This document shows, one piece after another, positions 17,341-26,134 of a DNA stretch of 64,000 bases. The first letter of the stretch is position 1, and each line of letters starts with the position of its first letter. A program made the position numbers and the translations under genes. The stretch comes from Amphibacillus jilinensis Y1. GTDB lineage: Bacteria > Bacillota > Bacilli > Bacillales > Amphibacillaceae. The notes below the pieces were generated by a model, which saw only the letters and a program-made list of their open reading frames with translations, was not told the DNA's origin and did not search any database. Where the stretch lies: the NCBI RefSeq assembly GCF_000306965.1, contig NZ_JH976440.1, positions 119,189-183,188 of the forward strand. The letters run 5' to 3'.

Positions 17341-19023
17341 CTAAAACCTCCCCGATTTAAAGATAGAGTATAATAACCAAATAAACATCGATACGGCTAC
17401 AAAAAAACCAATTTCAATCGCAGGCAGACTCCAAATTAATGAGCCTTGCCCTGATAACGCTGATCCAATAATTAATCCTACCATAATAATACTAAAAGCC
17501 AATAGAACGATGGCGAAAGAGAGTTGATTACTGATTCGATCCATCTTTTTTAATAACAGTTTTAAATCCGGGAGTACAATTTCAATGCGGATCTTGTCGT
17601 TCTTGATCACAGAGGATAAGTGCTTTAATTGCTTTGGTAAGGAAGTAAAAAGTTCACTAAACGCCCATACTTGATCGACTGCATTTTGAATGATCCGTTT
17701 CGGATGATATCGCTCACGCAACATTTTACGCCCAAATGGTTCAGCTATTTCAACAATACTAAGTTCGGGATCTAATTGTTCAATCGTCCCTTCTAAAGTA
17801 AGTAGTGTTTTACCGAGTAAGGTAAAGTCCGCTGACAACTCAATTTTATGTTTATAAGCAACCTCAAATAGCTCACGAATTGCATCAGCTAAACTAATTT
17901 CACTTAAAGCGACACGATAATATTTATCCATTAACAAATCAACATCTTCTTTTAACGCCACTTTATCAATTGCTTCTGGTGCTACACCCATTTCCAACAT
18001 CACATCAACCATTTTCCCTGTGTCCTCTTGCATCAGGGCAATCAATAACGTCCCAAATTGCTGTTTCATCTCTTCTGTTAATCGCCCGACCATTCCGAAG
18101 TCTAACAAAGCGATCTTTTCATCTGGTAAAACGAGAATATTACCAGGGTGTGGATCAGCATGGAAAAATCCATCTATTAATACTTGCTGGAAAGTCGCTC
18201 GTGTTAATTGCTCAGCTATTTTCTTCTTGTCATATCCTGTTACTTTGCCTTCGGTTAAATCTTTTAGTTTAATTCCATCTATATATTCCATTACCAATAC
18301 CTTAGACGTCGTTAATTCGCTATTTACACTTGGAATATAGACAGATTCATTATCACTAAACTGCATAGCTATACGGTTGGTGTTCCTTGCCTCATTAATA
18401 TAATCAAGTTCTGCCCTAATTGTTTTAGCAAATTCCTCAACCACTTCACGGGCACGATAGCGTACCGCCCACTCTATCCTTAACTCTGCTAAAGTTGCCA
18501 TTTCTTTCATAATTTCAAAATCAGTTTCGATTTTATTTTCAATGTCTGGACGTTGTACTTTCACCGCCACACGTTCACCTGTCTTCAATGTAGCCAGATG
18601 CACTTGTCCGATTGAAGCAGCTGCTAACGGGGTTTTATCTATGTCTAGAAAATGTTGCTCTGGGGAGGAGCCAAGCTCTTGCTCAAGGATGGCATAGACC
18701 TGTTGATAGGAAAAAGGGGGGACATGATTTTGTAATTTCTCTAACTCTTGAATAATATTTTCCGGGAAAAGATCACGCCGTGTACTAGCAATTTGACCAA
18801 ATTTAATAAATGTTGGCCCTAGCTCTTCAAGAATTAAGCGGATGCGTTCACCTAATGTTTTCTGCTCTGCTTTAGGATTTCGTTCTTTATATAACCGTTT
18901 CGGAATCAGATGTAAATCGCTTAAGCCTAATTCTTTTAGTAAAAAACCTAGACCGTTACGGGAAAAAGCAACAATAATATCTTTATAGCGTTGCAAATGG
19001 CGCATTCTTTTTTCGAACATCAT
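17341..19023 (-). CDS. ABC1/UbiB-family atypical kinase (AarF-like)
   Basis: A 560-residue protein. The atypical kinase core has AAASIGQVHLA (the A-rich nucleotide loop of the family), VAVKVQRP with the conserved Lys, HADPHPGN in the catalytic loop and LLDFGMVG as the metal-binding motif. An N-terminal segment contains the KxGQ motif (KFGQIAS). Two transmembrane segments close the C-terminus. Family members support isoprenoid quinone or membrane lipid metabolism; the substrate here is unknown. The gene follows the phasin-like gene by 23 bases, a common pair in Bacillaceae. GGGGGAGA lies before the ATG. Confidence 0.88.
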   Translation of the reverse strand: MMFEKRMRHLQRYKDIIVAFSRNGLGFLLKELGLSDLHLIPKRLYKERNPKAEQKTLGERIRLILEELGPTFIKFGQIASTRRDLFPENIIQELEKLQNHVPPFSYQQVYAILEQELGSSPEQHFLDIDKTPLAAASIGQVHLATLKTGERVAVKVQRPDIENKIETDFEIMKEMATLAELRIEWAVRYRAREVVEEFAKTIRAELDYINEARNTNRIAMQFSDNESVYIPSVNSELTTSKVLVMEYIDGIKLKDLTEGKVTGYDKKKIAEQLTRATFQQVLIDGFFHADPHPGNILVLPDEKIALLDFGMVGRLTEEMKQQFGTLLIALMQEDTGKMVDVMLEMGVAPEAIDKVALKEDVDLLMDKYYRVALSEISLADAIRELFEVAYKHKIELSADFTLLGKTLLTLEGTIEQLDPELSIVEIAEPFGRKMLRERYHPKRIIQNAVDQVWAFSELFTSLPKQLKHLSSVIKNDKIRIEIVLPDLKLLLKKMDRISNQLSFAIVLLAFSIIMVGLIIGSALSGQGSLIWSLPAIEIGFFVAVSMFIWLLYSIFKSGRF

Positions 19024-19046
19024 ATCTCCCCCTTAATACAACAACA

Positions 19047-19316
19047 TTACTGTTCTTGATTGATTTGAGCTTCTAATTTGGCTAAACGTGCCTCTAACCG
19101 ATTGATATCATCTTTGGTTGCTACATTTAATTCACTTAGGATATTGCGATGGGTGTCTTGACCTTTTTTGTAAAACTCATTAAAAAACGCCTTTGATTCC
19201 TCCTTCGTCATTTCTCCTTTTTTAACAAGATCATCAATTACACGTTCCGCATGTTCAATGCTCGTTGCGGCTAATCCTAACCCTAATGCTAACCCTTTTT
19301 TGAACGTATCCATCAT
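19047..19316 (-). CDS. Phasin-family-like small protein
   Basis: An 89-residue helical protein: a short hydrophobic start (KKGLALGLGLAATSIEHAERVIDDLV), then KKGEMTKEESKAFFNEFYKKG and a C-terminal coiled coil (INRLEARLAKLEAQI). This is the small phasin-like/PHA-granule-regulator type found next to ABC1 kinases. GGAG lies nine bases before the first of two adjacent ATGs. First gene of a two-gene unit with the kinase; function unproven. Confidence 0.7.
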   Translation of the reverse strand: MMDTFKKGLALGLGLAATSIEHAERVIDDLVKKGEMTKEESKAFFNEFYKKGQDTHRNILSELNVATKDDINRLEARLAKLEAQINQEQ

Positions 19317-19565
19317 CGCTTTTCACTCCTTTCGTTTTATTTACTTATTATATGTATCTTCCTCAATTCTCATTTAATTAAACCAAATACTAGGATGATT
19401 TTATTCAAGTTAAGCTTCCGTTCGAGTGTCTGTTAGCTTAGTTGTCTCCTTTTTCACTCCAGGTCATCAAACCGCTACTTTGTCCTTCAGCGAAGAAGTT
19501 AACTTTACACACTTTTCTTACCACGCATTTGGCTCTAATTGTTCCTCTCCTAACCAATACATTAG

Positions 19566-19605
19566 ACAAAGCGTTTATGCTCGACAACAGACATAAACGC
19601 TTTGT
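19566..19605 (-). terminator. Terminator of the amylase gene
   Basis: ACAAAGCGTTTATG pairs perfectly with CATAAACGCTTTGT around a 12-base loop, 7 bases beyond the amylase stop. The rest of the 19317-19612 gap shows no gene. Confidence 0.75.
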
Positions 19606-19612
19606 TTCGGTT

Positions 19613-21331
19613 TTAGTTATTAAAATTAAAATGGATATCATTATCCCTATCTTCTACAGTGTAGGTCCGATTAGCACCGCTCTCCCAAACAACATTATTA
19701 CCGTTTCTTTTGATTGCTTTATACTCAAATGTTGTCCCAATAGGCAACTGAACAGTAGCTTGCCAACTTGGATAGGTGGTAATATTGGCTAGTAGCGCCG
19801 CAGTCGGCTCCCAACTACCAAGCTCAGCAATATTACCGGCAATATAAACATTTTGCCCCCAATTCGTTGTTGCTTGATTGATATGAAAAGTAACGGGGAC
19901 AAGTTCATTGCCTGGGTCACTCCCTCCATTATCTTGACCATCATATAAAACGGCAACACTTCCGCTACCTATCGTTCCAGTGATTCTGCCGTTCGAGACC
20001 GTAAAGCTTTCATTACCACTCGCTTGATTGATATAAGTGCCATCTGATAAATTAGTCGTAGCATTTAATTCCGTGCGACTACCAAGATTGACAATAGTCA
20101 TACCATCTTGTCCACGTTCAATAAACATGATGTCATTACTCATCGGTCTTAAATATTCACTTGTGTCGGCCATCGCCTGGCGAAAATGATTAACAGCGAC
20201 AACATCCGGATGCTTCCACCAATCATTTCCCGCTTGACCTAGTTGATTGGAAAACTTACCACTTCCTGCTGGACGATTAAAATAAAGTGGCGTTGATTCA
20301 GCGCGACTTGCAATCAGTGCCCATCCCATTCTCAGTTGCCACTCACTCATCGCCGTGGATTCCTCTGAATCATTGGCATAGGTATCGTGAGATTCAACCC
20401 ACGTCACCAGTTTATCCGGATCAACATTCACACCGTAATCCTGCATGTCACGAACATTTGGATTACTATTAAAACCAACTGCATGTCTCACCCGATCACC
20501 ATAGTGGGAAGGGGTAACACCCATATATTCGGCATAGCTTGAGAATCGGTCAGCCCCACCTTGAAGAACTTCTCCATAAATAAAAAGCGCTTCCTTATTA
20601 TTTAGTGCCCCTAGTACACGAGGCCAGAAGTTCGATCCTACTTGATCATCCGGCAATTCAATATGCTTAGCTGCATCAAAACGAAAACCAGCTGCTCCTA
20701 ATTCAATTGCATCATTTAAGAAGTCAATCACCTTGTCTTGTAATTCTTGATTGGCTGTATTGAGATCAGGTAATCCAATCCCCCAATGTGTCACTTGATA
20801 ACGATTATTCCAATCTTGGACTCCCCTTGGCTCTCTCCAAAAATCAGGGTTATTTAAAATAATCGGATCGACATTTGGACTTGGTGTATACTGCAGAGAT
20901 CCACCACCAGCGTTAGCCATGTGGTTGGGAATAACGTCGACAATAATATCAATACCATATGATTCCGCAGCTTCACAGAGCTGTTTAAATGCTTCTCTGT
21001 CACCTAATTGTGTATTACCAATCTCAAAATTAATCGGTTGATAAAGAATCCACCATTGGCTACCTGCCATCAACGGTTCCTTATTAGCTTGGATTGGTGA
21101 CGTTTGGATTCGATTAAACCCAGCATCTGCAATATCCGCTAAGTGGGTTCTAATGGTATCAAAAGACCAATTCCACGCATGGAAAATTGCACTATCATCT
21201 GTATCTATCAATTGATTCGTTTCAACACTTGTTTCAGATTGGGCAAGAACGGGTGCAGACATACGCCATCCAAGACCTAAAAAAACAAAGATAACACCAA
21301 GACAAAACAGTAACTTTAAATTTTTCCTCAT
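19613..21331 (-). CDS. Secreted alpha-amylase, AmyE-type GH13 with CBM20
   Basis: A 572-residue secreted enzyme. The signal peptide is MRKNLKLLFCLGVIFVFLGL with cleavage near VLAQS. The barrel opens with AIFHAWNWSFDTIRTHL and has Asp219 (GFRFDAAKH), Glu254 (YGEVLQG) and Asp316 (ESHDTYAND), matching the AmyE group (GH13_28). About residues 478-572 are a CBM20 starch-binding domain related to that of the CGTase. The frame is open 39 codons further upstream, but AAAAGGAG precedes the ATG at 21331. It cuts starch outside the cell and feeds the MdxEFG importer. It is transcribed alone, with candidate GCAAGCG operators upstream. Confidence 0.9.
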   Translation of the reverse strand: MRKNLKLLFCLGVIFVFLGLGWRMSAPVLAQSETSVETNQLIDTDDSAIFHAWNWSFDTIRTHLADIADAGFNRIQTSPIQANKEPLMAGSQWWILYQPINFEIGNTQLGDREAFKQLCEAAESYGIDIIVDVIPNHMANAGGGSLQYTPSPNVDPIILNNPDFWREPRGVQDWNNRYQVTHWGIGLPDLNTANQELQDKVIDFLNDAIELGAAGFRFDAAKHIELPDDQVGSNFWPRVLGALNNKEALFIYGEVLQGGADRFSSYAEYMGVTPSHYGDRVRHAVGFNSNPNVRDMQDYGVNVDPDKLVTWVESHDTYANDSEESTAMSEWQLRMGWALIASRAESTPLYFNRPAGSGKFSNQLGQAGNDWWKHPDVVAVNHFRQAMADTSEYLRPMSNDIMFIERGQDGMTIVNLGSRTELNATTNLSDGTYINQASGNESFTVSNGRITGTIGSGSVAVLYDGQDNGGSDPGNELVPVTFHINQATTNWGQNVYIAGNIAELGSWEPTAALLANITTYPSWQATVQLPIGTTFEYKAIKRNGNNVVWESGANRTYTVEDRDNDIHFNFNN

Positions 21332-21412
21332 CAGTTGCACTCCTTTTTTTAAAAAATATGAGAACATTACAACTTTTTTATTTGTTTTGACTGTAGCATT
21401 TATTTGTTTTTC

Positions 21413-21427
21413 GCAATACGCTTGCGC
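21413..21427. promoter_or_regulatory. Operator-like motif before the amylase gene
   Basis: On the minus strand the motif reads GCGCAAGCGTATTGC, sharing GCGCAAGCG with the site in the mdxE leader. It lies about 85 bases before the amylase start. Confidence 0.45.
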
Positions 21428-21533
21428 TTTAATTTCACCTCCATCCATTAAAGTAAAGTGTTGTCAAAATTAACCCTTGTTGAATGATTAATTTTCATCC
21501 TTTACACAACACTGTCCTGCTCTCTCTTTTTAG

Positions 21534-21547
21534 TGCAAGCGTTTTCA
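21534..21547. promoter_or_regulatory. cre-like site upstream of the amylase gene
   Basis: TGCAAGCGTTTTCA fits the CcpA cre consensus with one mismatch, about 200 bases before the amylase start. It may serve CcpA, the LacI-type regulator or both. Confidence 0.55.
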
Positions 21548-21640
21548 TTTTATGTTAAAAAAATATAGCGAGACAAACATCACATATATTAAAACATTTA
21601 TCCTATTGCTTGTAAAGTGTTTTAACAACCTTTTTTTAGG

Positions 21641-21795
21641 ATAAAACATACCTTCAATCAGTGGCGTTCTCATTCCTCTCGCATTGATTGGCCGGTGAAT
21701 GAGTCAGAGCATTACCGTCCGTTAGCGCCGATCTCAAATGAGCTCTACTCGCTCATTTGAGATCGGCGTTTTACGAGCGGTTACCTGTGATGAAC
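21641..21795 (+). repeat. Two-hairpin interspersed repeat, copy G (strong covariation)
   Basis: The ends are as usual (ACCTTCAATCAGTGG; GGTTACCTGTGATGAA). Hairpin 2 has entirely different arms, CGCCGATCTCAAATGAGC and GCTCATTTGAGATCGGCG, which pair perfectly over 18 bp. It occupies most of the amylase-amidase gap; the rest holds only the operator-like sites. Confidence 0.9.
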
Positions 21796-21896
21796 ATAAA
21801 CTTCTAGTTTTAAAATTTTATGTATACCTAGTCGGTTAAAAAACAAACGTATTCCCAATGATAAATTTACATAGGCATACGCTCGACTTTAATTGT

Positions 21897-23396
21897 TTAT
21901 GTTCGCATCGCTTTGCTGACAACTTTATGATCTACCCAGAGATTTGAGCGCTCAATTAAGCTCGCAAGACTTAACAACAAATCTTCTCTTCCCTTTGATG
22001 CAACAAATTGAACACCAATCGGTAAGCCTTGACGACTGAGATGGGTCGGTACACTCATTGCCGGCTGACCGGTGAGATTGGCTAATTGAGTAAAAGGTGT
22101 ATAAGTTAAGCTTGGCAAAAACATATCATAAACGAGCTGTTGCTGTTCAGTTGATGACAAATGATCAACCTTTAGCAACTCTTTTACTTCAGATTCAGAT
22201 GGCGTCAACTCCCCTATTTTCGGTGGTTCACTGGCATTGGTTGGCGTTAAGTAAAAGTCATACTGATCATGAAAGTCTACCATTTGAGCTGCGGCCTGAT
22301 CCCAACCATTTAAGCTTTCACTATATGCTGCAGCAGAGATATTTTTCCCAGCTACATGTAGCACCCACGTAAAAATATCAACATCATCTGGTGTTAGTAA
22401 CCTTCCTGATTGGCGTTCCAGCTGCTCAATCACGCGATTGATCTCCCCACTATTCATGACGTAATATTGCTTCATTAAATCAATGCCATTAACCGGCGCT
22501 TCCATTTCTTCGACCAAGTGACCTTGTTCTTCTAACCAGTTAACCATACGGTGAACAGCTTGTTTAGCGTCATCACTTACCGTTGTTCGAACAGGTGATG
22601 CTGTGGTATAAGCAATTCGATATTTTTGATCATAAGGTTTTTCGACAATGTCATGATAACGTCCCGGATATAGAGGCGTTTGAAAAGCAGCTTCTGGCTG
22701 AACGGTTTGTAGCAGGTCAAGAAACGTGGCACTATCACGAACAGAACGACTAAGGACAAAGTCAATCGATGCGCCTTGCCACTGTCGGCCGACACCTGGC
22801 CCAACTGGTGTTCGACCACGTGTTGGTTTAAGACCCATTAATCCAGTAAAACCAGCTGGTATTCGAATCGATCCCCCTCCATCACTTGCTCCAGCAACAG
22901 GAACAACACCTGCAGCAACCATGGCGGCTGCACCTCCACTCGAGCCACCAGGTGAATAATCCGAATGCCATGGATTCCTTGTAGCTCCATAGTAAGCAGG
23001 TTCCGTTATATTTTTCAAACCGAATTCTGGTGTGTTGGTATGACCTAAAAATAAACAGCCTTCCTTGCGCAGTTTTGCAACGAAATGCGAATCCTGCTTG
23101 GCTATATTTTGAATGAATAGCTTTGATCCCGAACTTAGGACCTCACCCTCAATCGTTTGTGAAATGTCTTTTAATAACATTGGTACGCCATACAGAGCTT
23201 GTCCTCTATTTTCTAGTGAACTCGCCTCTTGATAAACTTTTTCTTGGCGTGTCCGTGTAACAGCATTTAAAGTAGGATTGGTTTGTTCAAGTCGCGCAAA
23301 AGCCAGATCAAGCAATTCCTTCGGTGTCACTTGATTATCTCGGACTAATTCAGCTAATCCTACTGCATCATATTGAAGATAGGTTTCAATATCCAT
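21897..23396 (-). CDS. Amidase-signature family amidohydrolase
   Basis: A 499-residue cytoplasmic enzyme of the amidase signature family. It has the catalytic Lys in VPMLLKDIS and the Gly/Ser-rich stretch [15 protein letters not shown]. The nucleophile Ser lies in [26 protein letters not shown], so the Ser-cisSer-Lys triad is complete. The overall sequence looks like the 6-aminohexanoate-cyclic-dimer-hydrolase-like branch often annotated simply as amidase. It lacks the GatB/GatC neighbours expected of a tRNA amidotransferase subunit. Substrate unknown. AGGGGAGG lies before the ATG. Confidence 0.85.
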   Translation of the reverse strand: MDIETYLQYDAVGLAELVRDNQVTPKELLDLAFARLEQTNPTLNAVTRTRQEKVYQEASSLENRGQALYGVPMLLKDISQTIEGEVLSSGSKLFIQNIAKQDSHFVAKLRKEGCLFLGHTNTPEFGLKNITEPAYYGATRNPWHSDYSPGGSSGGAAAMVAAGVVPVAGASDGGGSIRIPAGFTGLMGLKPTRGRTPVGPGVGRQWQGASIDFVLSRSVRDSATFLDLLQTVQPEAAFQTPLYPGRYHDIVEKPYDQKYRIAYTTASPVRTTVSDDAKQAVHRMVNWLEEQGHLVEEMEAPVNGIDLMKQYYVMNSGEINRVIEQLERQSGRLLTPDDVDIFTWVLHVAGKNISAAAYSESLNGWDQAAAQMVDFHDQYDFYLTPTNASEPPKIGELTPSESEVKELLKVDHLSSTEQQQLVYDMFLPSLTYTPFTQLANLTGQPAMSVPTHLSRQGLPIGVQFVASKGREDLLLSLASLIERSNLWVDHKVVSKAMRT

Positions 23397-23453
23397 GATT
23401 CAGCCTCCCCTGCATATTTTCCCCAGTATAACTCTGATTGGTTAAAATAGAAA

Positions 23454-23480
23454 AGCACATGCCACCAATTGACATGTGCT
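23454..23480 (-). terminator. Terminator of the iron-siderophore operon
   Basis: On the minus strand AGCACATG pairs with CATGTGCT around 11 bases, then TTTTCTATTTT follows. It is downstream of the DinB-like gene and just upstream of the amidase gene. Confidence 0.65.
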
Positions 23481-23550
23481 AATCATCTAATTGTAAACAA
23501 ATTGTCACAAACAGCCTGAAATTCCTCAGAATTTACTTATTTTTCTTTAT

Positions 23551-23763
23551 AAAATGAAACTTCAGTCAGTGGGCGGAGAGCTACTGGAAGTAGACCATGT
23601 AGACGTGGGCACAGGACGTGGCGTCCTTAGTCTGTAACCCATCTTAAAGATTTGGCAGTTTTAGTCTACGAAGGCATTAGCGTTCGTTAGTTCCCACTTC
23701 AATAGATTTACCTCTGTTATCTATTTTGAGGTAGGTTTTTTACAGACGGTTATTCTGTGATGA
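23551..23763 (+). repeat. Two-hairpin interspersed repeat, copy H (long form, overlaps a gene end)
   Basis: The left end AACTTCAGTCAGTGGGCGG leads into the loop module (GAGCTACTGGAAGTAG, GGGCACAGGACGTGGCG, TTTTAGTCTACGA). Then follow GGCATTAGCGTTCG, hairpin 2 (CCCACTTCAATAG/CTATTTTGAGGTAGG) and GACGGTTATTCTGTGATGAA. Its last 14 bases are also the end of the DinB-like coding region, including its stop codon. Confidence 0.85.
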
Positions 23764-24220
23764 ATTTTCTCAAATCCATAATCGCTTGGACATGCATGCC
23801 TTCATGGAAGATCGTCCGCACCAACACTTCTTCAATCGTTCGCATCCCCATCTCAATTGGTTCAAATACTTCATCTAAACGCGCTTGATAGCTATGCTTG
23901 ATAAATGAAGATTGTGTTTTTAATAAATGCTTTAATTCTTCAAAGCTTGGTGTTTCTTCAGTAAAATCCTTTGGAGATGTACCAAAGCCAAACCATTGAG
24001 TGAAACGTTCAGGTACTGCCGTTCTTTCTTTTGTTAATGCTTCAATCCAAAGAAACTGATCTAAATACACATGACCTAAGTTCCACCGTACATTATTATG
24101 AAAGCCTTGCGGTATTATATTTGCCTGTTGATTCGATAAGCCTTCCACAACTGCTAATAGATCATGCCGATAAGACTCTAATTGATTGAACAGTACTTTT
24201 TGATGTTGTGTCACTGACAT
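23750..24220 (-). CDS. DinB-like four-helix protein
   Basis: A 156-residue DinB/YfiT-superfamily protein: NNVRWNLGHVYLDQFLW holds the first conserved His, and FHEGMHVQAIMDLRKF holds the other two, giving the usual three-His metal site. Such proteins are metal-dependent thiol-linked transferases or hydrolases, with role unknown here. Start at ATG 24220, or a GTG two codons later that is better spaced to GGAGG. It is the last gene of the feu-type operon. Its C-terminal codons (FITE and the stop) lie inside a repeat copy, so the original 3' end was probably replaced. Confidence 0.75.
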   Translation of the reverse strand: MSVTQHQKVLFNQLESYRHDLLAVVEGLSNQQANIIPQGFHNNVRWNLGHVYLDQFLWIEALTKERTAVPERFTQWFGFGTSPKDFTEETPSFEELKHLLKTQSSFIKHSYQARLDEVFEPIEMGMRTIEEVLVRTIFHEGMHVQAIMDLRKFITE

Positions 24221-24307
24221 CCGCCTCCAGAATATAGATGTCTTTACCATACTATTTTCAACTATGATTGTATAGCTTTTTGACAGAGTTGTGACAAATT
24301 AATCTAG

Positions 24308-25087
24308 CTAAGATGATGCTAAACGTAACATATCGTTAACAAGAGGAAGTACTACAGAAGCGTGCCCTTCACCTGCAAATTGTTTAAAAAAGCTTTTTAT
24401 ACCTATTTTGTCTTGTAATCGTTCAGCCAATGCAACAGCGTGATCCACCATCCCACTTGGATGCTCTCGCTCCCGTTCGCCCACTGTTATTAAAAGTCGC
24501 TCACCTCGCCCTTGAAATCGTTGCTGATAGTCTGCTAGTAATGTTTGATTCCAATGAATCGACGGGCTCCCAGCGGCAAAATAACTGAAGGTACTTGACA
24601 TCGACAGCAAGGCGTATAATGTAAATAATCCACCTAAAGAGTGCCCGAAGAGCGTTTGACGTTTTAAATTAATAAAGCATCTTTCTTGAATAGTTGGTTT
24701 TAACTCCTGTTCAATAAATTCTAAGAATAAGCGTGCTCCTCCTTGTTTCGGCCACGGTGATCCATCAGGACGATTAGCCATAAACTGATTATGCTCAGTT
24801 AATGTGTAATCATAAAACCTTTGGTCTGAGAACGGTTGATCAGTTTGATAACCAATCCCTACAACTACGATCGGGCAGACACCTGTCTTATCAGGTTTTC
24901 TTGATTGAACGTTTACAGCCTCCACGACGGTGCCAAAAAATGCATTACCGTCTAATACATACAAGACCGGATACCCGTCTTCAGGTGGTTCACTCGTGGG
25001 AACCGAGATAAATACTTGATAGTTTTCCTTCGTTTGTGATCTTAAAGTAAACTGCTTTGTATGTGGTATCGTATAACTATCTTCCAT
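24308..25087 (-). CDS. Siderophore esterase, BesA/IroE-like alpha/beta hydrolase
   Basis: A 259-residue hydrolase of the putative-esterase (Fes/IroE/BesA) family. FGHSLGGLFTLYALL holds the nucleophile Ser, and GEGHASVVLP near the end carries the catalytic His. No signal peptide, so it acts in the cytoplasm. It sits directly after the FecCD-type permease gene (19 bases), so the likely job is to hydrolyse an imported ferric tri-catechol ester and release iron, as BesA does for bacillibactin. No siderophore synthesis genes are visible. GGAGGTGA supports the ATG at 25087. Confidence 0.8.
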   Translation of the reverse strand: MEDSYTIPHTKQFTLRSQTKENYQVFISVPTSEPPEDGYPVLYVLDGNAFFGTVVEAVNVQSRKPDKTGVCPIVVVGIGYQTDQPFSDQRFYDYTLTEHNQFMANRPDGSPWPKQGGARLFLEFIEQELKPTIQERCFINLKRQTLFGHSLGGLFTLYALLSMSSTFSYFAAGSPSIHWNQTLLADYQQRFQGRGERLLITVGEREREHPSGMVDHAVALAERLQDKIGIKSFFKQFAGEGHASVVLPLVNDMLRLASS

Positions 25088-25105
25088 GAACCTCACCTCC
25101 ACGAT

Positions 25106-26134
25106 CTAAGCTTTGTTAAAGCTTGTCAATAATAAATACATAAAAAATGGGACGCCAATAATTGATATAACAGTACCAACAGGAAGCTCAACCGGAGCAA
25201 AAATAACTTTAGCGATTAAATCTGCTGATACAACTAACAGCATGCCAATTAATCCACTGGCTGGCAAACTGTATCGATGATGGCGACCTATTAATTGGCG
25301 ACTAATATGTGGTGCAATTAAGCCAACAAATACTAAACTACCAGAAATCGAAACTGAAGCACTAATGACACCAATACTACTTAACAGTAAGATGATTTTT
25401 TCTTTTTCCACTGCGACACCTAATCCAATTGCCTTTTCTTCACCTAACTGAAGCAAATCCAGTACAGTGGCCTTTAAAAAAATAAGCGGAACAAAGCAAA
25501 TAAGCCATGGCAGGATCATTACAATATTGAGCCAATTGGCATTGGACACACTTCCACGAATCCAAATAGTGGCCATTTCAAAATCTTGTGGCGCCATTTT
25601 TAATGACACAAACAAGATCAGCGCACTGAGCCCAGCGCTAATTGCAATACCAACTAAAATTAACCGTTGCGGATCAAGTTGACCTTGCTTTCTAGAAAAA
25701 AAGTAAATAAACAGTGCTGTAAACAAACCACCCACCCATCCGAATAGTGGCATCATGATAGCTCCAGACCAACCGATATCTGTTAATTGGCCCTGAAAGA
25801 AAAACATAAATAGAATGATTGCTGCGCTTGCTCCTGTATTAATCCCTAAAATGCCCGGATCTGCTATTTCATTTCTTGTAATGCCTTGAAGGACGTTACC
25901 ACTAATACCCAGACCAAAACCTACAAGGATCGCTACGACGATTCGAGGCAAACGAAAGTCAAAGACAACCAATTGAAAGGCTGGATCATCTTCCAACCCC
26001 AAAAGGGTAGTGACCACTTCTTTTACCGAGATTTGAAAACTACCTTGTGTTAAACTGATAAATACGATCATTATCAACAACAAAAAACTTATTAAACATG
26101 TTAACCAAAATCTGTTATGCTTTCGACTAGACAC
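25106..26134 (-). CDS. feuC: Iron-siderophore ABC transporter permease, FeuC-like
   Basis: A 342-residue FecCD-family permease with about nine or ten transmembrane helices. Family motifs are GISGNVLQGITRNEIADPGILGINTGA near the N-terminus and GLIAPHISRQLIGRHHR in the ATPase-contact loop. Its start overlaps the previous permease gene by 8 bases. With FeuB it forms the import channel. No ATPase gene is in the cluster, as for B. subtilis FeuABC, which uses the separate YusV ATPase. The FeuC label comes from gene order. Confidence 0.85.
   Translation of the reverse strand: MSSRKHNRFWLTCLISFLLLIMIVFISLTQGSFQISVKEVVTTLLGLEDDPAFQLVVFDFRLPRIVVAILVGFGLGISGNVLQGITRNEIADPGILGINTGASAAIILFMFFFQGQLTDIGWSGAIMMPLFGWVGGLFTALFIYFFSRKQGQLDPQRLILVGIAISAGLSALILFVSLKMAPQDFEMATIWIRGSVSNANWLNIVMILPWLICFVPLIFLKATVLDLLQLGEEKAIGLGVAVEKEKIILLLSSIGVISASVSISGSLVFVGLIAPHISRQLIGRHHRYSLPASGLIGMLLVVSADLIAKVIFAPVELPVGTVISIIGVPFFMYLLLTSFNKA

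Noticed and set aside
21897..23396. GatA subunit of the glutamyl-tRNA amidotransferase
   Set aside because: No gatB or gatC nearby, and the sequence around the catalytic Ser resembles stand-alone amidases.
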